Shown here: positions 48,601 through 61,630 of the stretch, piece by piece
Layout of the letters: every line of letters starts with the position of its first letter
How positions within the stretch are numbered: position 1 is the first letter of the stretch
Made by a program: the position numbers and the translations under genes
Notes under the pieces: model-generated
What the model saw: the letters and a program-made list of their open reading frames with translations, nothing else
What the model was told of the DNA's origin: nothing
The model's database searches: none
Assembly: GCA_026545225.1 (NCBI GenBank)
Contig: CM048845.1
Location: forward strand, 123,695,533 to 123,759,532
Source: Cornus controversa
Taxonomy: Eukaryota > Streptophyta > Magnoliopsida > Cornales > Cornaceae
Length of the DNA stretch: 64,000 bases
Direction of reading: 5' to 3'

Positions 48601-51600
48601 ACTTTTTTCTTGGAGGCTCTGTGGATAACATTACCTTAAGTATTTGTTCTGATAACATTGACTTAGTTTTTCTTGTGTTCAGGCTGACAATCGAGTAGTC
48701 GCACAGCTACTGGAGAGTATAATCTTTGTAATTAATTCTGTTCTGCCCTTGCTTCGAAAGCTTCCTCAAAGTTTTGTTGAAGAACTTGAACAGGACCTGA
48801 AGCAAATGATCGTTCGTCATTCTTTCTTGACAGTTGTCCATGCCTGCATCAAGTAATTTACTCTCATGTTATTTCAACTGTACTTGTTGGTGCCATTGTT
48901 TTTAATTCATTAAAGTATTTATTATATACTTTTAGGACTAGTACTCAGGTGAAGTTATATACGAGTTTCTGTGGGTAAAATTATGAAGCATAGTTTATTT
49001 TCAATTTGTTTTTTAAAAAACTTTATGTTTATTTATGAATTATAAGACATTGATAATTTCATCTTTCCATTACTGTTGTGCACTTCTGTTCTTTATGTTC
49101 ATTTTGTCAATGGGACTCCTTATCTTTTATTTCATTTGAGTCTTGATATTCGTGTGGCATACTGGTGTCTGCCAGTACAATGACTTTGTTTCTTCTATGA
49201 TATAAGTAATATTTTTTTGATAGGATATTTGTTCAAATGATATGAAAAATTATAATAATTTATGACAATAACTTTGTTTCACACACACATATTTGCATTT
49301 CCATGCGTGTGAGAATGTGCGGTAGGCATTGACTTGGATTACAAACTTTGATTGTTTCACTGATTTTCTGACATATGAAATTTGCACGTAAGTATTGATG
49401 CTTTACCTATATAACACATTTTATATACTTTGGGGGTCGAGAGAGGATGATGCACATTTATAGACATTATGGAATTTCACATTTAGGCATATGCATTAGA
49501 CTTTCATGGGAGCTAGTAATAAAAAATAAATAAATTGAAAGGTACGTGATAGTTATCCTCTGATTTTCTTATTATAGAAAATTTGAAATTATAATAAATT
49601 ATTAAATATAAGTACAATATGTGAGAAATTCTATCTTTACTTTTCTTTCTCATTGTGTCCCTCTCTACTTACAAACTGGATTAATTCATTGGCAGCTATA
49701 CTCCAAAGTTTTCCTCTTCATCTTTAAAAAGAAAGAAAAAATCTATAGTTTACCTCCTTGATCCTTGTGATCCAGCATTGGCATTTCACACATGCAAAGT
49801 TTAAATACACCAGCACCCTTCCTTGCGTTCCACAATCCACTTCACTTAAATTTTCCCAAACGGCTTCAGTTGTTTGGTGATAATGCCAACTGGTCTTGTG
49901 TAATCAATTCTATCTATAATGGTAGTGGTGGTGTTGAGACAACTTTATATTTTTCTAGTTAGACGGTTAAACCATTCTCACCAGAAATTTTTTTTCCATT
50001 GTATTTCTGCTGTCATACTTTACAGAACTTACTCAAACTTAACAGACCCAGATTTTGGACCATCTCGAAGTGCTGATTGTAGCACATCTTGAAAGTGTTA
50101 TGGACCTGAAGCTGAGGCTCTGATAAAAAGTTGTCAAGGTCTACTGATCTAGACCTAGAGGGAGGATGAATGGGTCTTGTGGAACAAGTTATCAGTTCTA
50201 ACCAATTCTTAAAACTGAATTAACAGAAAATTAAACTAGCCTAAAGTAAAAATCATGTAATCCACAGAAGTAATGCAGTAAAGCAATAAACAGTGAACAC
50301 CAGACTTTTATGTGAAAAATCTTGGGAAAAATCACGGGACCTAGTACAGGCAAACCAAATCCACTATCGGTCAGTGACCCTTGAACCCCTAGTTTCCTTT
50401 AGACACAAATGACGCCAAGCTTTTCCTAGAAAGTCTCCACGCTGTCCACCCGCTCGTCTACAACATTTGCTCCTCGTGAATCTGCATCTCTAGTGATTTG
50501 GTCTCAGCCACTAGTCGTCTGGTTGTCACTCTGGTTGTGGATTGAATTGATGTGTTGAATAATCTTTGAAAGTACACAACAACAGTATCAGCACAATATG
50601 AATACACCACCAGAGCTAATGCATATGATGAATGTGAAAAAAGATACACACACAAAAACCTCACTATGATTCTCTCTCGGGAATATGTAATAGATGTATA
50701 TGAGAGTTATATCAATTGTATCTCTCATGTGTTTAGGTCTGCCCAAGAGAGAATAGGTTTTTGGTAGAGTTTGAAACCAAATAGGAAATCGCTGTTTCGA
50801 ACAACTAATCGAATTGAATGTCAATTGATCGATGTTATTCCAGGATTCTTCAATTGATCCCTCGATCAATCAAACCCTTTTGCAGATTTATACTTGCAAA
50901 CAAAAATATAAAAAGGCAGTTTTCAAATTTTAATCCCTGCATTCTTAAAACACATTTGGGAATCAAAATAAGTTATAAACTTGGAAATCGAGAAACCCTA
51001 GATATGCAATGGATGAGCGCTAATGATGAAGATTACCAAATTGCCCTTTGTTGCAGCATATATTCCGTCTTCAACTTGGAAGTAACTAACACTTGACTAT
51101 TGGTAACTTCTAAACTAAGCTAGAAATTAAGCAAAAGTACAGTCTCAATATTTTGATCTATGAAACTTGCAAACATCAGTCCTATTGATCTAACACTTCT
51201 CTGCGTGTGTTTCAACAAAAAATCATTAGTACACTTGCAGATGAAAATTCAATTGGCTAATTTTGGCTGCTTGGGTTTATTTTTTCATAAATGGACTTCC
51301 CCTGGGTGTTTTTGTTGGAAAAGAAACTACAATCGTATTCTAGAACTGCAACCTGTGGCACCATAAGATTCCTTCAAAGATCCCTTCCTTGAATCGTTGC
51401 AAAAATGACCTTTGCATGGTGGATAATGCTTTTGCAAATGGAGATGCAGGTTACGCACAAGTTTTTCATTAATTTATTTGGCAGCCATTAGTGGCTTATT
51501 GCATGATGTAACAATCTTTTAACCTTTCTTCTTCTTCTTCTTCTCTTGTTAGGGGTGGGATTTTTGATGGTTTTCTCCAAAGGTTATTTCCATATCATTT

Positions 51601-52624
51601 CTGATCACATTGTTCATGAATAAAACTATTGATAAAAAGATATATATATATATATATATATATATTGTCTAGATGTTTTTGAGGTATGGGCTTTCTAAGA
51701 ACAGAGTGGAATATTTTTCTTTTTCTTCCTTTTGATTTTATATAATTTACAAGAAGTTAATGGTGTTAACCCATGTGTGGCTGATATATAATAGATTTTA
51801 AATTCTTAATGCAGTGGGCCAGGGACAATGTAGTCATGAATCAATGTTTTGGTTAAGTTTTTCATATAATTGCAAATTAGTAGTGTGAGGCATGCAATAT
51901 AGATTGTAGCGCAACCCATTTATTATTTACTCAGTGCAATATTTTGTTCTTCCTTTTGTTTTGCTATCCTTCCTTTTGTTTTTTTAATGCCTAAATTGTG
52001 CTTGCTTAGCGGCGCTTATTTATCAAGGTTTCATACCTGACATTATAGGTCATCTTTATGTGGTGGCAAATAACTGTAGGTCTGACCAAAGGGCCTCTAG
52101 CCTAACGGTATGATCTCTCCTCCCCAAAAGGGCAGGTTGAAAGTTTGAGTCCCACTAGGGACATGTTGTGGATAATGGGGGTGTGTGGTTGCTTTAACTT
52201 CCAAAAAATAAAAATAAAAATAACAGTTGGTCTGACCCTAGATATAGTTGAATGGTGAGAAGGATTTATGTAGTTGACTTTTCTCTTGGCTGAGTCAAGT
52301 CTCTTAATTTATGCATATGTTTTGTTATTCCATCCAATTTGAGAGGTTATATTATGTATTATTTAAATAATATTGAAGGCTGATTATATTCTCAATGCAG
52401 GTGCCTTTGCTCTTTGAGTAAAGTAGCGGGAAAAGGTTCAACTATAGTTGAGTATCTTATTCAGGTGTTTTTTAAACGTTTGGATGCCCTAGGGTTTGAT
52501 AACAAACAGGTGGGTGCTTACTTAATGGAATGTTTTGTTTTGTAATAAGTAGCTGCTTTATTTGTCACTATGGATTTGATAGCATATCCAGTGATTTCCA
52601 AGTATATATTGGATCAATTTGAGA

Positions 52625-52655
<31 letters not shown>

Positions 52656-55600
52656 TGGTTTCTCAAAGCTTCTTTTTGTTTATATATTGTAACTCATGTT
52701 GTAATTTCTTTAGTTTTGATTTGTAAACTTCACCTACAACTTTGGATGTTTGGAAGTAGTTCTGTATGATGTATTTCTCAGTAGTAAGGTGCATGAAATA
52801 TGTGCACTATCCATGAGATAAAAGGCAAATGTCTTTATCGATATGAAGACAATGGCACGTTAAAATTTCATGATTTAAGATCACAACGATTTAGTCATAG
52901 TGTCCTTTGAATGGATATTTTACTAGTGTTGCTATTTTTGCTTATCTATTTCTTTGGGCACCTAGTTGGTTATTATGTGCAGTCTGTCAGGGATCTTACA
53001 TGGACTGGTTCAATGGAAGTCTAGGTTGATTCATCAAAAAGGGTGACTGTGTGGCAGTTAAGGTCATGAGTGAGTTTTCAAGTTCTGATCCTTGCCAAAG
53101 GGTTAACCTTGGTCTAGAGACCGAGTGTTGTCTCTCAAGGTTCTTTAGGGTTTCAAATATGCTAAGTTGTTGGTCAATTCTTAGGGATCAACTCCTCTAA
53201 CTGTGGGGTAGTGGTCTATATAGTTCATGATAACATGGCGGTGCTCATGCAATCACGGTATCCTCACATAGTCAAGATGCTTGTCTACCACGGTTTGATG
53301 GGATGCCTTTGTGTGTGTTAAGGCTGTTTGATTTGACGTAGGGGGCCAGGGGCGGCATTTCGACTGTAGAGGCAACTAATGCTGCACTAGAGTGACTTCA
53401 AGGTTCCAAGCTTTCCTCATAAGCTTCGCCGTGGTCCAACAAGATGCCTCCATGATAAAAGGCATATGTCATCAGGATCAGAAAATTCTGTACCGGACCA
53501 CCTCTACTTATATAGCTACCATCAACATAACCACCCAATCATGGATGCATATGTCATCAGGATCAGAAAATTTCTATCATTCAAATTGATGTGTTCAGAC
53601 TTCGAGAAGATCACCACAACAAACCCTGAACTTAAATCCACTAGGTTAAATCCCTTCTAGGATTCCAGAGAATTGTGATATATCTTGTACGTCAAGGTGC
53701 CCTATTTCAATAACTGCACTGAGGGCTGTAAAATGTCAGTATTCAAAAATAGCCATTCATATAATTGTGCACATAGTTGTGGAAGAGAACCAAGACCTAT
53801 TATTTACATACTGCACAAGGTGGTGCATCAAAATAGCTTTGGTCTTCAAGTTCGAATTATCTTTGAAGAAGAGGCCCTAATGATGAGGCTTATCACAGGG
53901 AAGAGGTCCTCTTGCTGAAATGTTTATTTGAGTAGATGTGCTTGCCACCTATATGTCGACAGTGAATCTTATACAAGGAGGAGAGTTCCATATAATTATA
54001 TGTATGTGCATGTAGTTAGGGCTTTGCCCCTTCAGGGAACATAAATGCCTGTGGAGAAGGTGGTGAGATGTGTCTACAGCCAGGCTCACATAAAGTAGGT
54101 AAAAACATTAGGATCTGTTGAGAGTGGGGAAATGTATGTGCGATTGAGTCTTGTTGAAGGCCATAGGCCTACCATAGGTACCCATTCCTTGGGTGGATGG
54201 ACCATGTGTCTAGATTCTAGAGATAAGTTTTCAATCGTAATCCTCACGAGGAGACTTTAGATGCTGCCATTTGGACTCTTTACCTTAAGGGATACTAGAT
54301 AAGCTGTTGAAAAAATATATTAATCTTGTTGAAGAGGATTGTTGAAACGGGTTGGGCGCATGCCAATGACCCAAAAGCTTAAGCTATTGGGTAGTGCTGC
54401 CTACCCACCCATATATACCCATTCTCTTTCCCATCTGGATCCGAGGTCTTGTCCCTTTAACATTACTGAATTCGCAACGCCCTCATTGCGGTTGGGCCAC
54501 CCTACCTACCCGGCTAAGACCCGTACTCCACCTGGGTGGGTGCTTGGCATGACAACGGATCAAGGACTCGGTCTGGCTTTGATACCAACTGTAACTGGTT
54601 GGCCACTTGCCAATGACCCAAAAGTTTAAGTTATTGGATAGTGCTGCGTACCCACCCATATATGCCCATTCTCTTTCCTATCTGGATCTGATGTGGGACA
54701 AGACCCCTCTAACAATAGTCCATAAGCCTGCTAATATCAAGATATACTTATTGGATATAAGTTTGTTTAGAGGTTGGTAAATTCTTTTCCTCCTTGGGGC
54801 AAAATCTTGGTTCTGCCACTTGATGACCTTGTAAGCAGCACTTATACTTCCACAAAGGAGTTGTATATGTTTCAAATAATCATAGTTCTTAGAGGCTTTC
54901 AAATGTGTTACTTCCTAAAAATATTTTTATAATTTGGGAAAAATTAAGAATTAGAAGTTCGAATACTTGTATGATGCTTCTTTGGTACCCATGAATGTGT
55001 CCAACTAGCCATGCCATGACTCTCCTCAACATTGTGATGCTGCAATTTTAGTTAGAGACTTGGTCTAATACTGAGTTGGTACATATTAAGGGTTCAAATA
55101 TTTAAACCTTTTTCTTGAAGATGTGAGATTAATGAGGGTAAATCATGCTTAGCTTGGTCCTGATCATAACCTCTAATATTTTTACATGATCTTTTTTTAT
55201 GTTGCAAGTTTGAAACTTAATATTTTTCACAAATTGATGATTTTTTTTTTCTTAGAATAGCATCACCGTATCTTCTATCCATTAGAATGCTTAATATAAC
55301 ACCTTACATGCGGTTGGTGTTTGTTGCTGTATTGCTGGTGCAAGGTTGCTCGGCAGTTAGCATGTTATGTTGCAAAATCTAGAAGATAAGATAACTACTC
55401 CCTCCATCCCATATTATTTTATCAATCTTTCCATTTTGGGTGTCTCATAATACATGGCCATTTTGAGGGGTAAAACTATGCAAGTGTTGCAAATTTCCTA
55501 GATTACTCTTTTCTAATTTAATTTGAGTGCATTACCTAGTAATCATTTTGGAAATTTCTACTTTTTTTTCTTGACTCACTGTCTGAATGGTCTACAAAAA

Positions 55601-58600
55601 TTGGAAGTTTTAAAATGGGCAAATAATATGGCACGGCTGGAATAAGAGCTGGGAGGTGAGAACAATTTATGGCCAGCATATCTTTGGCTAGACATATTAT
55701 CATGAATTGAGAAATTCAGCTTGCTCCATTTAGGCTTGATTTCGAACCAACCGTGTAAAATTTGTTGCTCACTTTTCCTTTCATGTCCAAAGGCTGCCCA
55801 ACCTATTATTTTACTCTGAGGTGGTGTGGTAATTGGAATGGGAATGGGAACTGTGGGACACAAATTCTAAATTCTATTGTGTTATTATTTGGGTTATGGT
55901 AATAAAGATTATACAGTGGGAACCATGAAGAGGTATTTTAATTGTGATGGTGGTATTCTTTAATTAGTGGATGTATAATGAAAGTTGTTATTATAATAAT
56001 GCCTGAAGTTTAAGTTGTCTTCCTTCCTTTTTGTTTGGTTGAGTGGAAGGGATAGTAGAAAGGATAGATGGTGACACCTTTCTTTGTTTGGTTAGAAGGA
56101 AATGAATGAAGGATTTTATAATTTGACCAAAATTAGTTATAAGGGGCAATAATGTCACTTTGCGTTATACATAATAGTTATCCTTTTGGGATGAAATTTT
56201 ATGAGTCAGGAGGGATGGCTCATCCATACATCCTTCCCTCTCCTCCAACTAAACAATCTAAAATTGTTCTGTCCATACATCCTTACTTCTTTCCCTCATC
56301 CTTCCCTCCTACCATACGGAGCACAAGGGAAGAAATAAGATTTTTTCCCCATGTTCTGGAGACTACTCCAGATTAAATCTTTGTTGACTTAGTTTTTCAC
56401 CTTACCTTTCCTTCCTTTTTTCACCATGATTATTTCCAAAAGTTTTTGCATTGAGAAGATAAAGTTTGATGAAATTTTTATTATTCTGTAAATTTCAGCA
56501 AGTTGGGCGGTCTCTCTTCTGTCTTGGATTGCTGATTCGCTATGGTGACTCTTTGCCAAGTACATCCTTGTCCAGCAACAAAAACATAGATGTTGTCAGG
56601 AGCCTCAACATGTTTAAAAAATATCTCCGTGCAGAGGATTTTGTTATAAAGGTCAGATCATTGCAGGTAAGCCCATTCGTCTCTTCTTAGTCAAAGCCTG
56701 ATTTAGTCTAATTGTAGATTGTACTCATGTAGTTTCATAATTTTTGCAGGCACTAGGTTATGTCTTAATTGCTAGGCCTGAATATATGTTGGAAAAGGAT
56801 GTTGGGAAAATTTTAGAGGCAACATTATCTTCTGGTACTGATGCTCGTTTTAAGGTAATAACTTTCCAGCCCATTTCATGCATTTATTTGTTGTGCATAT
56901 ACTGAATAAATCTATTTGCCAGCTGCAAGCACTACAAAACGTGTATGAATATCTTCTTGATGCGGAAAGTCAAATGGAAATAGACAAAGCCAGTGATAAT
57001 GTAGTTAATTACTCCGTAGATGGTGGCCACAGTGTGCCTGTTGCTGCGGGTGCAGGTGATACTAACATCTGTGGGGGAATAGTTCAATTGTATTGGGATA
57101 GCATCTTGGGGAGATGTGTGGATGTGAATGAACAAGTTCGCCAATCTGCTCTCAAGGTGAGAATTTGTTCTTTCTGTTGGTTGTTAGTACGAGTGAGCTG
57201 CTCTACCAACCAGGCCAATCTGACAAAACAGATACAAAATACGATTTATTTCTAAACCTGAATAGTATGTCACCCATATTCTACTTTGTACTTTATTTGC
57301 CATCGGGTTGCTTTATAAACCAGGACTTCAACAGTCTGAAAGCTGGATCTGTCTCTGACCACCACATATCATGGATTGCAGAGTTTCTTATGTTTTGAAT
57401 TTCTGGATTTTGTCGTTATTACTATTAAATCTTTTATTCCTTGCTATTTTCAAAATGCAGATTGTGGAAATTGTGCTACGCCAAGGTTTAGTCCATCCTA
57501 TTACTTGTGTTCCATACCTTATAGCTCTTGAAACAGATCCGCAAGAGGCAAATTCGAAGCTGGCACATCATTTGCTGATGAATATGAATGAAAAGTATTC
57601 CCCCTTTGTGCTTTAAAAATTTTAGTACCCTGTTAATCTACTTAAGCTAACCAGTGAGAATCTTCGCAGGTATCCTGCATTTTTTGAAAGCCGTTTGGGC
57701 GATGGTCTGCAGATGTCATTTATCTTCATACAATCCACGAGTGGAAGTTATCCTGAAATTTCAAACCCAAAGGTCCGACCAAAGGTGCCTAGTAGTATGA
57801 AGGGGAAATCAGATGATGTTTCTTTCTCTTATGCGAGACTTGGGGTTTCTCGAATCTACAAGCTTATCCGTGGGAATCGTGTTGCAAGGAACAAATTCAT
57901 GTCCTCAGTAGTGCGGAAATTTGATACTCCAAGCTGCAATGATTCAGTAATTCCTTTTCTGATGTGAGTTCTGACACTAAACCTTGAGTTTTTTGTTGGC
58001 GATAGTCCAGTATATTGACTTTAAAGCTGCTTCTTATGCCAGGTATTGCACTGAAATCCTTGCTTTGCTCCCTTTCACATTGCCTGATGAGCCTCTTTAT
58101 TTGATCTATGCTATAAATCGAGTTATACAAGTTAGAGCTGGGACGCTCGAAGCAAGTATAAAAGCCTTTTTGCACTTGTCACAAGGAGAGGGCCAGAAGA
58201 TACCCCATGTGAATGGGATGATTCAGCTCAAGCCATCTGTGCAACCTTTTTCCAATCATACTGTATCAATAAATGTAAATGGGACAGTTAAAGAAGAGTC
58301 ATCTGATCAGCCTGTTTATAATCATACTGGAATTGTAGATTTGAATTTGCAGTCTATGACCTTAGACAGCTCTTGTGGCATTTCTGGAGATAATCTGCAG
58401 AAAATCCAGGTAGTATCAAGAAATCAGCATAGATGCAATATTATGTGAAGTTAGAATTTCTCTCTGTTATTGTCTCCATATTATGGTTTAATTCTGCCAA
58501 GACATGAATCATATTTCTGGCATTCTTGTGGATTCCTCTTCCTTTAGGGTTGAGTTTCACTACTTCATAAATGTTTGTTGTTATAGCCTGATAATTTTAG

Positions 58601-60092
58601 AATAATAAATTTTCTCAATATCTTTTATTTTTTGTCTTTTTCCCTGTTAAGTTGCATAGGTTCTTGAACTTGATTATTTTCACTTGCTTGCGACTTTTTG
58701 GCGGCTCTGATAAATTAGATTCTGATATATTGGAAATGTGTGGGTCTTATACAGTCTGACTGTCTTGCGGCTATTGCATTGCAATTACTTATGAAGCTAA
58801 AGAGGCACCTCAAAATTGTATATAGTCTAAATGATGCTCGATGTCAGGTGATGCATAGTTGAAGTGGTGTCTGTTGATGTTTTTTGTATCATAGTAGCAC
58901 CTTTGTTCCTAATTTTATGTAATGTTTGATTTCTTTGGCCAGGCATTTTCTCCAAATGAACCTCCCAAACCAGGGGATGTACTCACAAAGCAGAATATGC
59001 CCTTCAACGTCAGTGAAACAAACATCAATCTGCCTACTACTTGTCAAGAAGTGTCGCAAAGATATCAGGTAATCTCTCTCTCTCTCTCTCTACCTGAATA
59101 TATTTTGGAGTTCCAACCATGATTTGAAGTTTGGACTTTTAGATTCTTGCTTCCTACCTAACCTCAACGGTTTGTTGGTTAGACCCATGTTTAAACGACA
59201 ATTACAAATAAGGAGTGGTAGCCCATTAGTGAGAAAATAAGAGATAGTAGACTTAGATGGTAGATGTGCTGGTAAGAAGGAGTAGATTAGTTTCCATATA
59301 AGGTAAGATACAGAGGACAACCAAAATTATCGTGGGATGAAGTTATTAGAAATGAATTTAAAAATTTGAATATTAAGGGTGAGATGGCTTGTAATATAAA
59401 AGATTGGAAAAAGAGACATGGCCCAACCTATTCATATAAGATCAAGGGAAGAATGATGATGATGATGAATTACAAACTTCCTGATTCATCATGTGTAGTA
59501 TATTTGTTGCTAGCTCGGATGACAGTCTTCCGTGGAGCTTCTTCATTGTTTTTGCAATTTTATTGACATATTTTGAAGTTTATTCCTTGGCATTTCAGAG
59601 ACTTTTGTTTTCAACCATTAGGTGAAAAGCCACACTCAATGGTAATCTGGTCATCGTAATGAACAAAACTGATGTACTTTACTTCTTATATCATCTTATT
59701 ATTAAAGTTTTATTTTTTTGGGACTAGGTTGGTTGTTGATTGTCCTAGTACTTCTTTTTTGGTCACTGGCTTGTTTGGGTTTCACAAATCACAACCTTTG
59801 TGTGAGCATTCTTTGTAGGAGCTGTTTTTGCTACACCATCATGCTTACGGGTTGCTTTATTGCTCAGGAATTCAAGAGTGCCTTGAAGGAGGACACTATC
59901 GATTATTCAACTTACACAGCAAACATTAAGAGGAAGCGTCCTGCTCCCAGAAGAGGCGTAAAGTCTGGCCGTACAGCAGGAAGATACGAGGAAGATGAAG
60001 GTGATGATGATGATGATGATTGGACAAGTGGGAATAGGAGGCTAAATAACAGTGGCAGGAAAGGCACTAGCAGTAGAGGTAGGCAGCGATAG
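33695..60092 (+). CDS. SCC2: SCC2/NIPBL cohesin-loading factor with PHD finger (28 exons)
   Basis: Assembled exons: 33695-33924, 36777-36886, 41602-41738, 41817-41910, 42014-42270, 43435-43542, 43715-43826, 43938-44034, 44137-44323, 44418-44849, 44918-45447, 45525-45735, 45809-45859, 45972-46130, 46228-46395, 46819-47118, 47204-47356, 48683-48852, 52401-52509, 56499-56666, 56750-56854, 56923-57156, 57461-57594, 57670-57963, 58043-58409, 58755-58847, 58943-59068, 59868-60092. All junctions are AG/GT and the sum is 5,361 nt (1,786 residues), close to Arabidopsis SCC2. The start [20 protein letters not shown] is plant SCC2. A PHD finger (C655, C658, C670, C673, H678, C681, C696, C699) is plant-specific. 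HEAT-repeat blocks follow ([39 protein letters not shown]). The end is basic/acidic with a run of Asp. With SCC4 it loads cohesin on chromatin in the nucleus. Confidence 0.96.
33925..36776 (+). other. SCC2 intron 1 (2.85 kb)
   Basis: Contains the 175-bp tandem duplication and, near 35500-35690, a stretch (GACTATTCCCCTCCGGCATG) of a type common in dispersed plant repeats. No gene is seen within it. Confidence 0.7.
34616..34965. repeat. 175-bp tandem duplication, nearly identical copies
   Basis: Copies 34616-34790 and 34791-34965 both start GCAATGAGGTGCATCAAATG. I count two single-base differences by eye, so the event is recent. Confidence 0.95.
37129..37545 (-). mobile_element. 3' fragment of a LINE in SCC2 intron 2
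   Basis: On the minus strand it encodes [20 protein letters not shown] and [13 protein letters not shown], the C-terminal tail of plant LINE ORF2. It ends TTACTTATCAAAAAAG, the usual LINE 3' terminus. Two A-runs interrupt it. Confidence 0.75.
37549..38275 (-). mobile_element. Second LINE 3' fragment, same family and orientation
   Basis: The minus strand carries FSILPWRAIW-like sequence read as [20 protein letters not shown], then [20 protein letters not shown] (the zf-RVT Cys/His cluster). After a frame change come [20 protein letters not shown] and the same 3' end. It lies directly behind the first copy. Confidence 0.8.
38651..38770. mobile_element. Stowaway-like MITE end (fragment)
   Basis: TTACTTCCTTTGTCCCAAAA resembles the Stowaway/mariner TIR consensus CTCCCTCCGTCCC. 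The other end is not clear. A similar end lies at 55396. Confidence 0.35.
38927..39541. mobile_element. 615-bp GC-ended foldback element in SCC2 intron 2
   Basis: The left end ATAGTTATCAAACGTGCG runs into GGCG-rich sequence (AGGCGAGGTGCGTGCCTCAA). The right end is its rough inverse, GCGCCTTAGTGCACC..TTTAACAACTAT. This is a common plant repeat type with GGCGAGGCG-rich termini. Confidence 0.55.
39475..39874. repeat. 205-bp tandem duplication in SCC2 intron 2
   Basis: Copies starting at 39475 and 39680 both begin CAGACCCGCGCCTCAGGC. The duplicated unit spans the right end of the 615-bp element plus about 135 bp of flanking DNA, so it arose after that insertion. Confidence 0.9.
42580..42705 (+). 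mobile_element. tRNA-derived SINE, copy 1 (SCC2 intron 5)
   Basis: It has a pol III A-box-like TTAGCTCAGATGG and a B-box-like GTTCGAGCCC, then a GT-rich body and an A-tail. CACCAATC flanks it at 42572-42579 and 42706-42713. Confidence 0.8.
50095..51380. mobile_element. Dispersed repeat in SCC2 intron 18
   Basis: Starts near TTGTCAAGGTCTACTGATCTAG with a GACCTAGAGGGAGGATGAATG stretch and contains ATCACGGGACCTAGTACAGG. I recognise this kind of text from high-copy plant LTR or LTR-like repeats. The boundaries and class are uncertain, and the ORFs in it are not convincing. Confidence 0.45.
52088..52221 (+). mobile_element. tRNA-derived SINE, copy 2 (SCC2 intron 18)
   Basis: Same family as the copy at 42580: both share TGATCTCTCCTCCCCAAA. 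The A box is TAGCCTAACGG and the B box GTTTGAGTCCC, followed by an A-rich tail. A 16-bp target duplication with two mismatches, AACTGTAGGTCTGACC (52072-52087) and AACAGTTGGTCTGACC (52222-52237), marks the ends. Confidence 0.88.
52510..54330. other. First part of SCC2 intron 19, no gene seen
   Basis: Contains a (TA)n run at 52624-52647 and an 85-bp spaced repeat of CATATGTCATCAGGATCAG (53463 and 53548). ORFs here have no recognisable domain. Confidence 0.5.
54340..54714 (-). mobile_element. TRIM (miniature LTR retrotransposon), about 375 bp
   Basis: Two direct repeats of about 124 bp (54340-54462 and 54590-54714) enclose about 127 bp. On the minus strand the LTR reads TGTTA..TTACA. The 5' LTR is followed by TTGGTATCAAAGCC, a tRNA-iMet primer site with one change. 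There is no coding sequence, as expected for a TRIM. I saw no clear target duplication. Confidence 0.8.
55396..55480. mobile_element. Stowaway-like MITE end
   Basis: CTACTCCCTCCATCCCATA is close to the Stowaway TIR. The opposite end is not identified. Confidence 0.4.
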
Positions 60093-61630
60093 TTGTAAAT
60101 ACTTTACATGTAAAGCTAACATGTACATTATGTAGGAGGGAAAGGAGTGAAAAAAGTAAAGGATAGATGGGTAGAATGAGAAAGGGAGGTAATATGGAAA
60201 CAGAAGAATGAAAGTAAAGAGATGCCATATTAGAGAAGGGGCTCTGGTGGAAGAGCACTAGTTGGAAATGTTTCCATCATGTAATTTTTTAGTCTTTAAT
60301 AGTAATTGTGCACCCATTTTTTCTCTACGGAATCCACCATGCAAATTGCACTTTTGCGAAGTTTTGTTAGCCTGTCTCAAAGCTCTTTCTATGGACTAGT
60401 GGGTGGAACATTTGCACAAAGTAGAAGTCAGTGTAATGTTGTACTTTTGATGGCATGAGATTGTTCAGAAATCATTTCATTGTTTTCAGACAGTTAAAAA
60501 GTTTATCTTGGCAAACTGTTCGAGAGGCCCATATACTCCTCGAAGAAACAATGCTGTTGGTCTTTAGCCATCGAAGTAAATTGTTGTCTCGTAAGAAATT
60601 GATTACATTTAGCTTTTGAGTAGAGTGATAATCGTGGCAATTAAACAGGATCATTACATTTCTTTGTTGCAATATGTTTGCCTGCCCCGAGAGTAGCCAT
60701 TTGTTTTCATGTTTTGAAGCTATTATGTTTATCAGTTTACAGGTGTACAACATTATGGGCTTATATATTAACCCCATTCAAATCCGAAAAGACAGAAGTA
60801 GTCTTTGTGCATTTTGTGTTTGAGTACTTGAAAAAAAGGAATTGCTTACCTTCTTATTTTACTATTTTGCATTCAGGTGTTGATCTCTTCATTACGGGAT
60901 ATGGTTTCATGCAGTTAAAAGCTAAAACGCTTGAGATCCTTGAAGTTCTGTTTTTGTTGCCATGTATCTGAATTAGGTGGTCATTCACAGGCTGGAGAAA
61001 TTGTTTCGAGCAATGTTTTTTTTTTCTTCTTTTTTCTCTCTTTTTAAATAATTACACTTAACTTTTATGGTTAGGTCCCTCAATCATGATCCATATAAGT
61101 AAACTCACCTTGAAAAACTATAGCAGTGCGAGTCTAATATATTATGCACATAGCAATTTTGATCAGCATTTTAAACGAATATAAATACTTCATTCAAAAT
61201 TGTACTGCCGTGGTATGAAGAAACATTACAATGGCCTTTCATTAATTGGTAGCTTTGGACCAACGGGTGACCATCTGCTCACATAGCACATATGCACCAA
61301 ACACACCACCAGTATAATGCATGCCAACCAATAATACAACCAAAAAATTTCAGCCGAGGAATATCAATGCCATAAACAAACATTTTAAAGGAGAATTGTA
61401 GCTCAAAGTATCCACTTTGAATCTATGACTTGAAGAAATACATTTGTCTCTACCAAAACACTGAATGCAGCATAATTATTATTGAGGGATTGAGAAATGT
61501 TACAGGTACAAAATCTGGGAATAGAATATAAATAGAAAGCAACCCTGGTCGTGTAAAAGACAACAAAATGCTTTCTGTGACGGTTGAGAATGTAAGAAGG
61601 TGAAAGAAATAACAAAGGAAAGTGAGAAAC
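60093..61630. other. Region between the convergent SCC2 and MPP-beta genes, with both 3' UTRs
   Basis: No gene is seen. The SCC2 3'UTR probably runs a few hundred bases from 60093, and the MPP-beta 3'UTR lies left of 61631 on the other strand. Exact polyadenylation sites cannot be fixed. Confidence 0.5.

Noticed and set aside
42580-52221. The two pol III box sequences as tRNA genes
   Set aside because: They have A and B boxes but no full cloverleaf, and they have A-tails and target duplications, so they are SINEs.
41971-60092. Separate small genes suggested by individual ORFs of 70-240 codons
   Set aside because: They are exons, or exons read into introns, of the single SCC2 gene; splice joining gives one continuous protein.
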